DNA of 27,311 nucleotides from JASGDC01 sp047608145 (GCA_047608145.1 JASGDC010000043.1:1-27311), one strand, 5' to 3'. Shown: positions 1-7,507, counted from the first letter of the stretch. Notes: generated from the sequence alone by a model not told the origin. Numbers and translations: made by a program.

Positions 1-171
1 AATGATTATGACCCAGTGCCGAAACTTGATTTAGATGCAAATGGGTTTCCAAGTGCATTACATACCTCAGTAACCGCAACAAAACCAAGAAGACTAAATC
101 CATTAACTACTCACAACATGAAGTCTTATCTAGAAACTACAAAATTGATTGAAAAATTTAATTCTTTTTAG
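1..171 (+). CDS. C-terminal end of an unidentified protein (partial)
   Basis: The first reading frame is open from base 1 to a TAG at 169-171 and gives the last 56 residues of a protein whose start lies outside the window. The fragment begins NDYDPVPKLDLDANGFPS and ends TKLIEKFNSF. It is hydrophilic, has no membrane segment, and contains no motif I recognise. Its last 14 bases overlap the 3' end of the minus-strand holin-like gene, so the two genes are convergent and share their ends. Without upstream sequence the family cannot be named. The open frame, tail-to-tail packing and normal-looking composition make it more likely real than chance, but a 56-codon frame is weak evidence on its own. 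Confidence 0.5.
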   Translation, partial: NDYDPVPKLDLDANGFPSALHTSVTATKPRRLNPLTTHNMKSYLETTKLIEKFNSF

Positions 172-577
172 CTGCATTATTAAGCAACATTGATGTAAAA
201 GTAATTATTATTGCTGCTGGCACTGCTGCTCCTAAGAATGAGTTAACTGTCAGCACTGCTGGAAATGATTGTGATAGAAATGCCGTAAACATCAACATAA
301 GAGCATTAATTACAAAAGTAAAAAGCCCAATTGTTAAAAGTGTAATTGGGAATGAAAGTAGTTTGGCTATTGGCTTAATAAACACGTTAATAAAGCCCAT
401 TACTGTACCCACAATTAGATACATAACAATTACTGAAATAGCTGGATTTTGCACTAAGATATTGTTTTCGGTAAATAGTTCAGATTTACTAGAAACTCCG
501 ACACTTACACCTGGCACCAATAAGGTAGCCAGCCAAAGCGCTACTGCGTTAACAGCAATTTTTTGTAAGATAAACAT
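158..577 (-). CDS. Phage holin family (PF04020-like) small membrane protein
   Basis: This 139-residue protein has four hydrophobic segments, roughly residues 7-27, 47-65, 75-97 and 110-132. The block IVGTVMGFINVFIKPIAKLL followed by FPITLLTIGLFTFVINALML is typical of the phage_holin_4_2 family, which in actinobacteria is a chromosomal inner-membrane protein of unknown function rather than a true phage lysis protein. The start is ATG at 577 with a short AAGG-type ribosome site just upstream. It is divergent from the HisC-like gene; I recall a similar pairing in other actinobacteria. There is no sign of neighbouring prophage genes, so a lytic role is unlikely. Confidence 0.75.
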   Translation of the reverse strand: MFILQKIAVNAVALWLATLLVPGVSVGVSSKSELFTENNILVQNPAISVIVMYLIVGTVMGFINVFIKPIAKLLSFPITLLTIGLFTFVINALMLMFTAFLSQSFPAVLTVNSFLGAAVPAAIIITFTSMLLNNAAKKN

Positions 578-705
578 GCCTTACAGTATGGCAAAACTTT
601 AGTTTATTTTCTATATATTTTCATTATTCATACCTAATGCACACATTTTTACCAGCTGTTCATCAAATTAGGATGCAGGTAGGGAAATACATAGTTTTCA
701 CCGAG

Positions 706-711
706 TAGAAT
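706..711 (+). promoter_or_regulatory. Candidate -10 element of a leaderless hisC transcript
   Basis: TAGAAT lies seven bases upstream of the ATG at 719 and there is no Shine-Dalgarno sequence in the gap. This spacing would place the transcription start at or next to the A of the start codon. A convincing -35 is not visible. Confidence 0.35.
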
Positions 712-718
712 TAGTTAA

Positions 719-1786
719 ATGAAAAAGAATTTCCGCCATAGAGAAGAAATAGATGCAATCCCAGCTTATGTCGCCGGGAAACCTGCAAATAACGAAGGCT
801 ACAAAATGTCTTCGAATGAGAATGCTTTTGGGCCACTACCGCAAGCAATTGAAGCATTGCATCAAGAAACAGACTACTATCTTTATCCTGAGCCTTTTGC
901 TCATAGCTTGCGCAAAGCATTAGCAAAGTTTCACCGTATTGACAGTGACAAAATCTTAACTGGTTGTGGCGGTTTATCACTTATATATCAAGTTTTTGAT
1001 GCATTTTGTACAGATACTGAACATGAAATTATTTATGCATGGCGCTCTTTCGAAGCCTACCCAATTGCGGCTATTAATGCCAATGCTACAACTAGAGAAA
1101 TTCCATTGACTGCTACTGGGGATCACGATTTGGAAAGTATGTTAAGAGCAATAAATGATAAGACTAGACTGATAGTGCTATGCTCTCCAAACAACCCAAC
1201 TGGCACAATAATAACTAAAACTGACTTTGAAAATTTTATGGATAAAGTTCCAAGTGATATTCCAGTCTTACTTGATGAAGCCTATTATGAATTTGTTAAT
1301 GACGAAACTGCAGTCCGTGGTGATCAGTATTTAGATAAATACTCAAACTTAATGTGTTTGCGGACTTTCTCAAAAGCATACGGTCTAGCTGGATTACGTG
1401 TAGGTTATTTACTAACTTCGCCAGAACTCGCTACTTACTTAGGAAAGATCTCTAGGGTTTTTGAAGTTTCTAGTGCAGCACTAACTGCAGCAAAAACCTC
1501 GCTTAAACATCATGAATTAGCCATGGAACGTATTAATAAAATTATTGAGATGCGTGAAAATATAGTAACAAAGATTGAAAATACCCCTTGGCAAAAATAT
1601 TTAACAAAATCACAAGGTAACTTTATTTGGTTACAACTTGATGAAAATACTTCAAATTTTGTGAACCACTTAACAAATTTCAACATCAGTGCTAGGCCTT
1701 TCCCGGAGGGTGTTAGAGTAACTGTCGCCACTACTGAAGCTAATGCAAAGTTCCTTGAGGTGCTCAACAACCTTCGCTATAATTAG
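719..1786 (+). CDS. hisC: HisC-like histidinol-phosphate/aromatic aminotransferase
   Basis: This 355-residue fold-type I PLP aminotransferase resembles HisC and the actinobacterial aromatic aminotransferase Pat. The PLP lysine is K219 in TFSKAYGLAGLRVGY. Upstream are SPNNPTGT, which binds substrate and cofactor, and LLDEAYYEF, which carries the PLP aspartate and tyrosine. The N-terminus (IPAYVAGKP, then MSSNENAFGP) matches the family start, so the ATG at 719 is right. In histidine synthesis the enzyme converts imidazole-acetol phosphate and glutamate to histidinol phosphate. No other his gene is nearby, so a stand-alone Pat-type role in aromatic amino acid transamination is equally plausible. 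No ribosome site precedes the ATG; the message may be leaderless. Confidence 0.88.
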   Translation: MKKNFRHREEIDAIPAYVAGKPANNEGYKMSSNENAFGPLPQAIEALHQETDYYLYPEPFAHSLRKALAKFHRIDSDKILTGCGGLSLIYQVFDAFCTDTEHEIIYAWRSFEAYPIAAINANATTREIPLTATGDHDLESMLRAINDKTRLIVLCSPNNPTGTIITKTDFENFMDKVPSDIPVLLDEAYYEFVNDETAVRGDQYLDKYSNLMCLRTFSKAYGLAGLRVGYLLTSPELATYLGKISRVFEVSSAALTAAKTSLKHHELAMERINKIIEMRENIVTKIENTPWQKYLTKSQGNFIWLQLDENTSNFVNHLTNFNISARPFPEGVRVTVATTEANAKFLEVLNNLRYN

Positions 1787-1802
1787 CAAAAAATAATCAA
1801 AT

Positions 1803-1832
1803 TTGCATATTAGTCATTGAATAGAATATTCA
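1803..1832 (+). promoter_or_regulatory. Candidate promoter and overlapping operator of the PTS locus
   Basis: TTGCAT at 1803-1808 and AATATT at 1825-1830 are 16 bases apart. A short inverted repeat, TGAATA-GAA-TATTCA at 1818-1832, covers the -10. This is where a local repressor such as the RpiR protein at 5745 could act. The arms are only 6 bp in AT-rich DNA, so the call is tentative. Confidence 0.3.
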
Positions 1833-1873
1833 TAATTGCTAACATTAAACAATTAAATAGGAAGTGATCAACG

Positions 1874-3340
1874 TTGAAAGCTATTTTATGGGGCGGTGCT
1901 ACTTCAGCAAGCCAGTATGAAGGTGGTTTCGTTGACGGCAAGGGAATAGACACTCAAGACTGTCGACCATATTTCCCACGCACTAGCAATGCAACAACCC
2001 AAACTAGATTACTAACTGAAGACATTATAAAAGAAGCAAAAGACCAAAATTCTGGTAATTTCTACCCGTTTCGCAAAGGTAGTGCTGGCTACGAGCACCG
2101 AGATGAAGATATAGAACTAATAAAGGAATTGGGATTAGACTTATATCGCTTTTCGCTTAGCTGGTCTCGGCTATTTCCTAATGGCGATGAAAAAAATCCA
2201 AATGAAGCTGGCATAACTTATTACGATAGGATTTTTAAAAAGTTAAAAGCAGCAAATATTAAGATTTTCTTAACTATGAATCACTATGCAGTTCCATTAT
2301 ATTTAGTGGAAAAATATGGTGGCTGGACCAACCCTAAGATGATAGATTTCTATCTGAACTTTGCAGAATTTGTTTTGAAACGCTGGGGAGACTACGTAGA
2401 TTATTGGCTTCCTTTTAATGAAATAAATGCTGGATTTTTTAGTCCCTACAATGGCGTAGGGCTAATAAAACCTAATAATAATGAATACAACTACCAAGAT
2501 GTATTTCAATCATTGCATCACCAATTTGTAGCAAGTGCCAAAACTATCAGACTTGCACGAAAACTTAATGTCAAAGGTACATTTGGTGCGATGATTTCTT
2601 GCTTCTCATACTATCCATATAGTGCACGTCCAGAAGACAATCTGAAGTTAGTGACCGAAGAACAAGTCAATCAATGGTTTTGCCTAGACGTACTAGCTAA
2701 AGGTAAATATCCATACTATATGGATACCTTCTTTAAAAAGAATGATGTGCAGCTAGAAATCTCTGATGAAGATCGAGAATTACTTGCTAACTACACTTGT
2801 GACTTCGTGTCCTTCTCTTACTACACTTCAAATATCATAACTACTGAAGAAGGCGAAAAAACTGCAGGAAATTTAGTCGTAAGCACTAAAAATCCTTATC
2901 TTGATGCCAGTGAATGGGGTTGGCAGATTGATCCTATCGGAATGCAAACTACGTTACATAAAGTTTATGACCGTTATCAAAAACCAGTAATAGTCTCAGA
3001 AAATGGTTTTGGCGCCCAAGACACCTTAAAAGCTGACAAAGTAGCAGATCCATACCGAATCAAATATTTCGATGAACATTTTAAACAGATTATTAAAGCC
3101 CACCAAGACGGAGTACCAGTAGTTGCCTATATCGCTTGGGGAATTATCGATATCGTATCCGCAGGTAGCTGCGAAATGGGTAAACGTTATGGCGTAATTT
3201 ATGTTGACGCAGATAACCAAGGAAATGGCGACTATAAGCGCTATAAAAAAGCTAGTTTTTCATGGTATCAAGATTTCATTAAGTCATATCATCAAAATTT
3301 TAAAAAAGTTAATAGCGAGAATATAAATATATTAAATTAA
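1874..3340 (+). CDS. Glycoside hydrolase family 1, probable 6-phospho-beta-glucosidase
   Basis: This 488-residue cytoplasmic GH1 enzyme opens with the family signature ILWGGATSASQYEGGF. The acid/base glutamate is E183 in LPFNEIN and the nucleophile is E376 in VSENGFG. Near the C-terminus, SAGSCEMGKRYGVIYVD carries the K437-x-Y439 pair that contacts the substrate's 6-phosphate in phospho-glycosidases, with serines at 429 and 432 nearby. The alignment of the phosphate-binding serine is shifted relative to my recollection of BglA. It lies directly upstream of EIIB, EIIC and EIIA genes, so it should hydrolyse the phosphorylated disaccharide or aryl glucoside that the PTS imports. The start is TTG at 1874, chosen because AGGAAG lies about nine bases upstream and the family N-terminus begins there. 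Glucoside versus galactoside specificity is not settled. Confidence 0.88.
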   Translation: MKAILWGGATSASQYEGGFVDGKGIDTQDCRPYFPRTSNATTQTRLLTEDIIKEAKDQNSGNFYPFRKGSAGYEHRDEDIELIKELGLDLYRFSLSWSRLFPNGDEKNPNEAGITYYDRIFKKLKAANIKIFLTMNHYAVPLYLVEKYGGWTNPKMIDFYLNFAEFVLKRWGDYVDYWLPFNEINAGFFSPYNGVGLIKPNNNEYNYQDVFQSLHHQFVASAKTIRLARKLNVKGTFGAMISCFSYYPYSARPEDNLKLVTEEQVNQWFCLDVLAKGKYPYYMDTFFKKNDVQLEISDEDRELLANYTCDFVSFSYYTSNIITTEEGEKTAGNLVVSTKNPYLDASEWGWQIDPIGMQTTLHKVYDRYQKPVIVSENGFGAQDTLKADKVADPYRIKYFDEHFKQIIKAHQDGVPVVAYIAWGIIDIVSAGSCEMGKRYGVIYVDADNQGNGDYKRYKKASFSWYQDFIKSYHQNFKKVNSENINILN

Positions 3341-3360
3341 AACACATTGGGAGAAACAAA

Positions 3361-3663
3361 ATGAAAAATGTATTGTTTATTTGTTCCGGCGGAATGTCGA
3401 GTGCAATTGTCGAAAAAGCTCTTAACCAAGAAGCACAGAAACAAGGCGTAGAGATTAACAGTGAAGCAGTTGGCACAGGTAAAGCTGACGATGCAATGGC
3501 AAGTGGTAACTGGGATATCGTACTAGTAGCCCCACAAGTAAAGCATCGGTATGCAGGTCTTGAAGAAGCAGCAAAGAAAAATGATATTCCTATTGCTTTG
3601 ATTCAACCACGTGACTACAGCCCATTGGGTGGCCCTAACTTACTTAAATTAGTTACTGGCTAA
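3361..3663 (+). CDS. PTS lactose/cellobiose-family EIIB component
   Basis: This 100-residue soluble phosphocarrier matches the normal length of lactose/chitobiose-family IIB domains. The phospho-accepting cysteine is C8 in VLFICSGGMSS, at the usual place after the first beta strand. The core VLVAPQVKHRY is also typical. It receives phosphate from the EIIA encoded at 5324 and passes it to the sugar bound by EIIC at 3685. A GGGAG ribosome site lies just before the ATG. The gene is separated from the GH1 gene by 20 bases and from EIIC by 21, so all three are probably one transcript. Confidence 0.92.
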   Translation: MKNVLFICSGGMSSAIVEKALNQEAQKQGVEINSEAVGTGKADDAMASGNWDIVLVAPQVKHRYAGLEEAAKKNDIPIALIQPRDYSPLGGPNLLKLVTG

Positions 3664-3684
3664 TTTACTTATGCAAGGCCAATC

Positions 3685-5049
3685 ATGGACAAGTTATTTG
3701 ATGTACTAGAAAATAAGGTGGCCGCTCCTGCAGCAAAATTAGGAGAACAGCGCCACCTCCAAGCGCTACGTAACGGTGTAATTTCCGCAATTCCATTTAT
3801 TATTGTCGGAAGTTTCTTCCTAATTGTAGCTTTCCCACCCGTCCCAGATAGTTGGGCAATTGCTAAATGGGCCAGTGCAAACGTTGATCAGATTTTAATC
3901 CCTTATCGATTAACTTTCTTCATCATGTCACTTTATATCGGCTTTGGCATTGGATATAACCTAGCAAAGAGCTACGACCTTGACCCACTTGCTGGTGGAC
4001 AGCTATCAGTAGCTGCATTATTGCTAAGTATTATGCCAGTGAAACAAGGTGACGACTGGTTCCTACCAATGACAAACTTAGGTTCAATTGGTATTTTCCC
4101 ATCAATGTTACTGGCAGTTTTTGCAGTAGAAGTATTACGCTTTTGTAAAACTCGGAACATGATGTTTAAATTGCCAGAACAAGTGCCGAGTTCAGTGGCT
4201 CGCTCATTTGAGAGTATTGTTCCAGCGAGTATTGTGATTCTAGTGATGACTCTTATCAATGTGGTATTCAAAATCAACATTGAAAATGTCGTACAAGCAA
4301 TTTTCTCGCCACTAGTGGCAGCAGGAGATACCTACTTCGGGGTACTTGTGCCCGTACTTTTGATTACTACTCTTTGGATGTTTGGTATTCATGGAGACTC
4401 AATCGTAGATACTATTGCTGAACCAATTTGGCTACAGTACTTCAACCAAAATGCTGAAGCTATGGCAAATCATCAGCGCCCTGCTCATATCGCACCAGAA
4501 CCTTTCTTCCAGTGGTTTATATGGATTGGTGGTTCAGGTGCCACTATTGGACTGATTATTTGTGCACTTATCTTCGGACGCGCAAAATATACGAAGTCCA
4601 TTAGCAAAGCTAGTATGGTTCCTAGTATTTTCAATATTAACGAACCAGTTATTTTCGGTTTCCCGATTATGTTGAATCCAATTTTCTTCATTCCTTTTAT
4701 TGGGGCACCAGTGATAATGACTACGGTAACCTGGTTCACTTTTAAAGCTGGATTAGTTAATTTGATGTACGTGCAGCCACCTTGGACGTTACCAGCTCCA
4801 ATCGGTGCTTATTTGGCAACTGGTGGTGACTGGCGAGCTATAGTCTTATGTTTGGTAAACATCGCTATTGCCACAGTCATTTACTATCCATTCTTCAAAA
4901 TCTATGACAAGCAGCAGCTAGCTCTAGAACATGAAGATGACAATGTTGATGAAATGGTTACGGACAATGTAGACAATAAAGATGAGATTTCTGCTAACGA
5001 AAAGATTGCAGAAAGCGACACTAAAAACAAAACTATAGAAGCATCATGA
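3685..5049 (+). CDS. PTS lactose/cellobiose-family EIIC permease
   Basis: This 454-residue polytopic membrane permease has about ten hydrophobic helices. WMFGIHGDSIVDTI and the substrate-loop signature NINEPVIFGFPIMLNP (starting at residue 317) place it in the lactose/diacetylchitobiose/cellobiose EIIC family. It transports a beta-linked disaccharide while EIIB phosphorylates it. The last forty or so residues form a very acidic, lysine-containing tail (from HEDDNVDEM onward) that is longer than I expect for the family and would lie in the cytoplasm. Its TGA overlaps the next ATG (ATGA), which indicates translational coupling to the small membrane protein. The exact sugar cannot be read from sequence. 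Confidence 0.9.
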   Translation: MDKLFDVLENKVAAPAAKLGEQRHLQALRNGVISAIPFIIVGSFFLIVAFPPVPDSWAIAKWASANVDQILIPYRLTFFIMSLYIGFGIGYNLAKSYDLDPLAGGQLSVAALLLSIMPVKQGDDWFLPMTNLGSIGIFPSMLLAVFAVEVLRFCKTRNMMFKLPEQVPSSVARSFESIVPASIVILVMTLINVVFKINIENVVQAIFSPLVAAGDTYFGVLVPVLLITTLWMFGIHGDSIVDTIAEPIWLQYFNQNAEAMANHQRPAHIAPEPFFQWFIWIGGSGATIGLIICALIFGRAKYTKSISKASMVPSIFNINEPVIFGFPIMLNPIFFIPFIGAPVIMTTVTWFTFKAGLVNLMYVQPPWTLPAPIGAYLATGGDWRAIVLCLVNIAIATVIYYPFFKIYDKQQLALEHEDDNVDEMVTDNVDNKDEISANEKIAESDTKNKTIEAS

Positions 5050-5303
5050 AAACTAGATTCACGGGAGCGCTAATACTTATAGCATCTTTAGCAATCGCTA
5101 ATACAGCAATATTATTGATTAGCCCTGATTCTAAGAAGCTAATCTTCTTTGGAAATGTAGGCGCTATCAGTTTAGCGTTCCCGTGGGTTCTGCTTTATTG
5201 GGAACGTAAAGAAACTTTTAAACTTACTCGATATAGCTACTTTGTAATAATGACCTTTATCGCAACCAACATTGTCTGTTACTTATTTGTTTATCGATTT
5301 TAA
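5046..5303 (+). CDS. Small three-helix membrane protein coupled to the PTS permease
   Basis: This 85-residue protein has three predicted membrane segments, about residues 5-25, 31-50 and 62-82, joined by short lysine/arginine-containing loops (YWERKETFKLTRYS between the second and third). I do not recognise the family. Its ATG overlaps the EIIC stop codon in an ATGA, and EIIA follows 20 bases after its end, so it is embedded in the sugar uptake operon and probably made in proportion to EIIC. That placement suggests an accessory or regulatory subunit of the permease (inference). There are no cysteines or histidines arranged as a catalytic or metal site. Confidence 0.7.
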   Translation: MKTRFTGALILIASLAIANTAILLISPDSKKLIFFGNVGAISLAFPWVLLYWERKETFKLTRYSYFVIMTFIATNIVCYLFVYRF

Positions 5304-5323
5304 TATTTATTTGGAGATTTAAA

Positions 5324-5653
5324 ATGGAAAATATCGAAAATTTAATCTTTGAGATTATTGTGCATAGTGGCAATTCTCGTGCCAACTTATACGAAGCACT
5401 AGATGAGGCTGGAAAAAATAGTTCGCAAGAGAAAATTGATGAGCTACTAAAGAATGCTGCTGAAGAAATGACACTAGCCCACAATATTCAAACTAGCTTA
5501 ATACAAGAAGACTTAAAAGGTGATAGTAAAATAAGTTTGTTGCTAATACACGCCCAAGATCAACTGATGACTACAATGAGTGAACAAACACTGATTGAAC
5601 GAATGATTAAGATGCAGCAACAAATTAATAAGCTAAAGGCTAACAATAACTAA
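5324..5653 (+). CDS. PTS lactose/cellobiose-family EIIA component
   Basis: This 109-residue all-helical phosphocarrier matches family length. The phosphorylated histidine is H76 in LLIHAQDQLMTTM, with the metal-contacting D79 of the trimer three residues on. It takes phosphate from HPr and donates it to EIIB C8. GGAG lies upstream of the ATG with good spacing. It is the last enzyme gene of the uptake cluster; the RpiR regulator follows 91 bases later with its own candidate promoter. No EI or HPr gene is in the window, so the general PTS proteins must be encoded elsewhere. Confidence 0.92.
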   Translation: MENIENLIFEIIVHSGNSRANLYEALDEAGKNSSQEKIDELLKNAAEEMTLAHNIQTSLIQEDLKGDSKISLLLIHAQDQLMTTMSEQTLIERMIKMQQQINKLKANNN

Positions 5654-5690
5654 CAAACTAAGTATAATATAAGCTATATATAACTAGATG

Positions 5691-5719
5691 TTGATATACA
5701 GGTTAGTTAGTTGTAAAAA
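5691..5719 (+). promoter_or_regulatory. Candidate promoter of the RpiR-family regulator
   Basis: TTGATA at 5691-5696 and TAAAAA at 5714-5719 are spaced by 17 bases. A second AT-rich hexamer, TATAAT at 5663-5668, lies upstream without a good -35. The regulator may therefore have its own transcript in addition to read-through from the PTS genes. Confidence 0.35.
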
Positions 5720-5744
5720 TTTATAGAAGGATCATGTTTAAGCC

Positions 5745-6548
5745 ATGAGTGTATTAAATAATATGGAAAATCTAAAATCTGGATTTTCCAATACTGATTT
5801 AAAGCTGATGAATTACATCATGGAAAACCTAGAAGAAATTCCCACCATGACTTCGAGTGTGTTAGGAAAAAACTCTGGAACAAGCGCTGCCGCTGCCATC
5901 AGGTTTTCTAAAAAATTAGGCTTTAATAAATATTCAAATTTTAAAATTGCATTGTCAAAAGATATCGAAAATTTAATAATACATAACGAATACAGCACTA
6001 TTTCAGCAGATGACCCATTTCAAACTGCTAAAAATAAATTGATTCATAGTGGTAAAACTATCATTGATACCACTGGCGATATCTTGAACGAAGAAAAGAT
6101 TAATGAGGCCGTTGATATCCTTGGAGAAGCCAAGAATATTTATGTGTATGGAGCTGGAAGTTCTAGCCTAGCGGCTGAAGATATCAAACAAAAATGGACT
6201 AGATTAGGCAAAGCTGTAATCTTTGATAAAGATCCATACACTTTAAGCCAACAGATGGTCCATGACGAAGATACAAAAGTTTTCTGGGGAATTTCTAACT
6301 CTGGAGTTAATAGAATCGTAACCCAACTAGTAAAAAGAGCTAAAGAAAATGAAATACCTACGATAGGCATTTCACAATTAGGATCAAATAAACTTTCTAA
6401 AAAAGTTGATACTGCGATTCAAACTGCAAGTACTACTGAAATAGATAATGGACACTATGGAAGTGGCGCTACGCACTCTATTCTAGCTCAATTAACTGCT
6501 ATTGATGTTATTTTTTATTTTTATCTAGTAAAAAAAGCAAATCTCTAG
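5745..6548 (+). CDS. RpiR/MurR-family transcriptional regulator (HTH + SIS)
   Basis: This 267-residue regulator has an N-terminal HTH_6 domain (about residues 1-77, with the helix-turn-helix near MTSSVLGKNSGTSAAAAIRFSKKLGF) and a C-terminal SIS sugar-phosphate-binding domain (about 107-240, with YVYGAGSSSLAAEDIKQKW and FWGISNSGVNRIV). Members sense a phosphosugar and repress or activate nearby catabolic genes. Its position at the end of the PTS locus suggests it controls that locus, perhaps through the inverted repeat before the GH1 gene. The start is ATG at 5745: GAAGGA lies 13 bases upstream, which is long, and a four-codon frame at 5734 ends in an overlapping ATGA. Confidence 0.88.
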   Translation: MSVLNNMENLKSGFSNTDLKLMNYIMENLEEIPTMTSSVLGKNSGTSAAAAIRFSKKLGFNKYSNFKIALSKDIENLIIHNEYSTISADDPFQTAKNKLIHSGKTIIDTTGDILNEEKINEAVDILGEAKNIYVYGAGSSSLAAEDIKQKWTRLGKAVIFDKDPYTLSQQMVHDEDTKVFWGISNSGVNRIVTQLVKRAKENEIPTIGISQLGSNKLSKKVDTAIQTASTTEIDNGHYGSGATHSILAQLTAIDVIFYFYLVKKANL

Positions 6549-6589
6549 TTTAATTAATTAAGTACTAAATAATAAAAAGATTAAAGTTA

Positions 6590-6599
6590 ATCAGCTGAT
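6590..6599. promoter_or_regulatory. Perfect 10-bp palindrome upstream of rpmB
   Basis: ATCAGCTGAT is perfectly symmetric and is flanked by AGTTA on the left and AACT on the right, giving a longer symmetry interrupted by one base. It sits about 110 bases before rpmB and could be an operator; zinc-free ribosomal protein genes are often controlled by Zur. It does not clearly match the Zur consensus I know, so the regulator is unassigned. Confidence 0.25.
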
Positions 6600-6702
6600 A
6601 ACTTGAAGATTTCACAGTATTTCACTAGTATTGTTAGTTGTTATACTTTTTGCTTGGGTCTAACTCAAGATGTATTTTAATCACTATTTTGGAGGACTAC
6701 TC

Positions 6703-6939
6703 ATGGCTGCGAATTGCCAAGTTACTGGAGCTAAACCAGGTTTCGGTCACAATGTGTCGCACTCTCATCGTCGTACAAAGCGTCGTTTTGACCCAAATAT
6801 TCAGAAAAAACGTTACTGGGTTCCATCACTACGCCGCAATGTAACTTTGACTCTGAGTGCAAAAGGAATTAAGACAATTGACGCGCGCGGCATTGATGCT
6901 GTTGTTGCAGAATTGATTGCACGAGGAGAGAAGATTTAA
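6703..6939 (+). CDS. rpmB: Ribosomal protein L28 (accessory-type)
   Basis: This is 78-residue large-subunit protein L28. CQVTGAKPGFG at the N-terminus and ISVSHRRTKRR-like NVSHSHRRTKRRF are family hallmarks. The C-terminus ends IDAVVAELIARGEKI, as in actinobacterial L28 proteins encoded beside rpmG and rpsN. Only one cysteine (C5) is present, so there is no four-cysteine zinc knuckle. The start is ATG at 6703 rather than an upstream ATG at 6670: GGAGGA is seven bases before it and the family begins with MAA. rpmG follows after two bases. Confidence 0.95.
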   Translation: MAANCQVTGAKPGFGHNVSHSHRRTKRRFDPNIQKKRYWVPSLRRNVTLTLSAKGIKTIDARGIDAVVAELIARGEKI

Positions 6940-6941
6940 TT

Positions 6942-7109
6942 ATGGCAAAGTCACAAGATGTTCGCCCAATTATTAAACTAAAGTCAACTGCAGGCACTGG
7001 ATACACATACGTAACACGTAAAAACCGTCGTAACACACAAGATCGTTTGACTCTTAAAAAATACGACCCAGTAGTTCGCAAACATATAGACTTTCGTGAG
7101 GAGCGCTAA
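6942..7109 (+). CDS. rpmG: Ribosomal protein L33, cysteine-free
   Basis: This 55-residue large-subunit protein L33 begins MAKSQDVRPIIKLKSTAGTG, with YTYVTRKNRRN in the middle and YDPVVRKHIDFREER at the end. It is too short for many ORF callers but is full length for the family. It has no cysteine at all, so it is the zinc-independent form that replaces the zinc-ribbon version. It lies between rpmB (two bases before) and rpsN (three bases after), an operon seen in many actinobacteria and often induced under zinc limitation. Confidence 0.95.
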   Translation: MAKSQDVRPIIKLKSTAGTGYTYVTRKNRRNTQDRLTLKKYDPVVRKHIDFREER

Positions 7110-7112
7110 TTA

Positions 7113-7418
7113 ATGGCCAAAAAATCTATGATTGCTAAAAACGAGCAACGTAAAGTTATTGTTGAACGTTACGCAAAGCGTCGTACTGAACTTAAGAAAA
7201 CACTAGTCGACCCTAAGGCTACTGATGAACAGCGCGAGGAAGCACGCATTGGTTTGCAGAAGCTACCACGCAACGCTTCACCAGTTCGCATTCGTAACCG
7301 TGACCAAATTGATGGTCGTCCACGTGGCACTTTCAAGAAGTTTGGAATTTCACGCGTAAGGTTCCGCGATATGGCACACCGAGGTGAATTACCGGGGATT
7401 ACCAAGTCTAGCTGGTAA
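7113..7418 (+). CDS. rpsN: Ribosomal protein S14, cysteine-free long form
   Basis: This 101-residue small-subunit protein S14 is the long, zinc-independent type. MAKKSMIAKNEQRKVIVERY opens it and RNRDQIDGRPRGTFKKFGISR plus FRDMAHRGELPGITKSSW close it. The short zinc-type S14 is about 61 residues and has two CxxC pairs; none are present here. It is the third gene of the rpmB-rpmG-rpsN unit. An inverted repeat begins 32 bases after the stop. Confidence 0.96.
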   Translation: MAKKSMIAKNEQRKVIVERYAKRRTELKKTLVDPKATDEQREEARIGLQKLPRNASPVRIRNRDQIDGRPRGTFKKFGISRVRFRDMAHRGELPGITKSSW

Positions 7419-7449
7419 GTTATTAACACAGGTTAATAAAAATAACTAG

Positions 7450-7475
7450 TTCCGTATACACTTAGGTATACGGAA
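7450..7475. repeat. Perfect 10-bp inverted repeat between rpsN and the HU gene
   Basis: TTCCGTATAC and GTATACGGAA are exact complements separated by ACTTAG. No T-run follows, so it is not a standard terminator. It may be an operator for the HU gene, an RNA-processing hairpin, or a partial attenuator. It lies 32 bases before the HU start. Confidence 0.7.
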
Positions 7476-7507
7476 TAAAGGAATTAACATATAGGAGAGT
7501 ATCTATA

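Noticed and set aside
158..577. A phage lysis (holin) gene and therefore a prophage
   Set aside because: The protein belongs to a chromosomal membrane family that is only named after holins. No phage genes, integrase or lysin are present.
6670..6702. An N-terminal extension of L28 starting at ATG 6670
   Set aside because: L28 starts at 6703: GGAGGA is correctly placed before that ATG and the extension has no match to the family.
7450..7475. A Rho-independent terminator after rpsN
   Set aside because: The stem is perfect but no T-run follows on the plus strand; an operator or processing hairpin is more likely.
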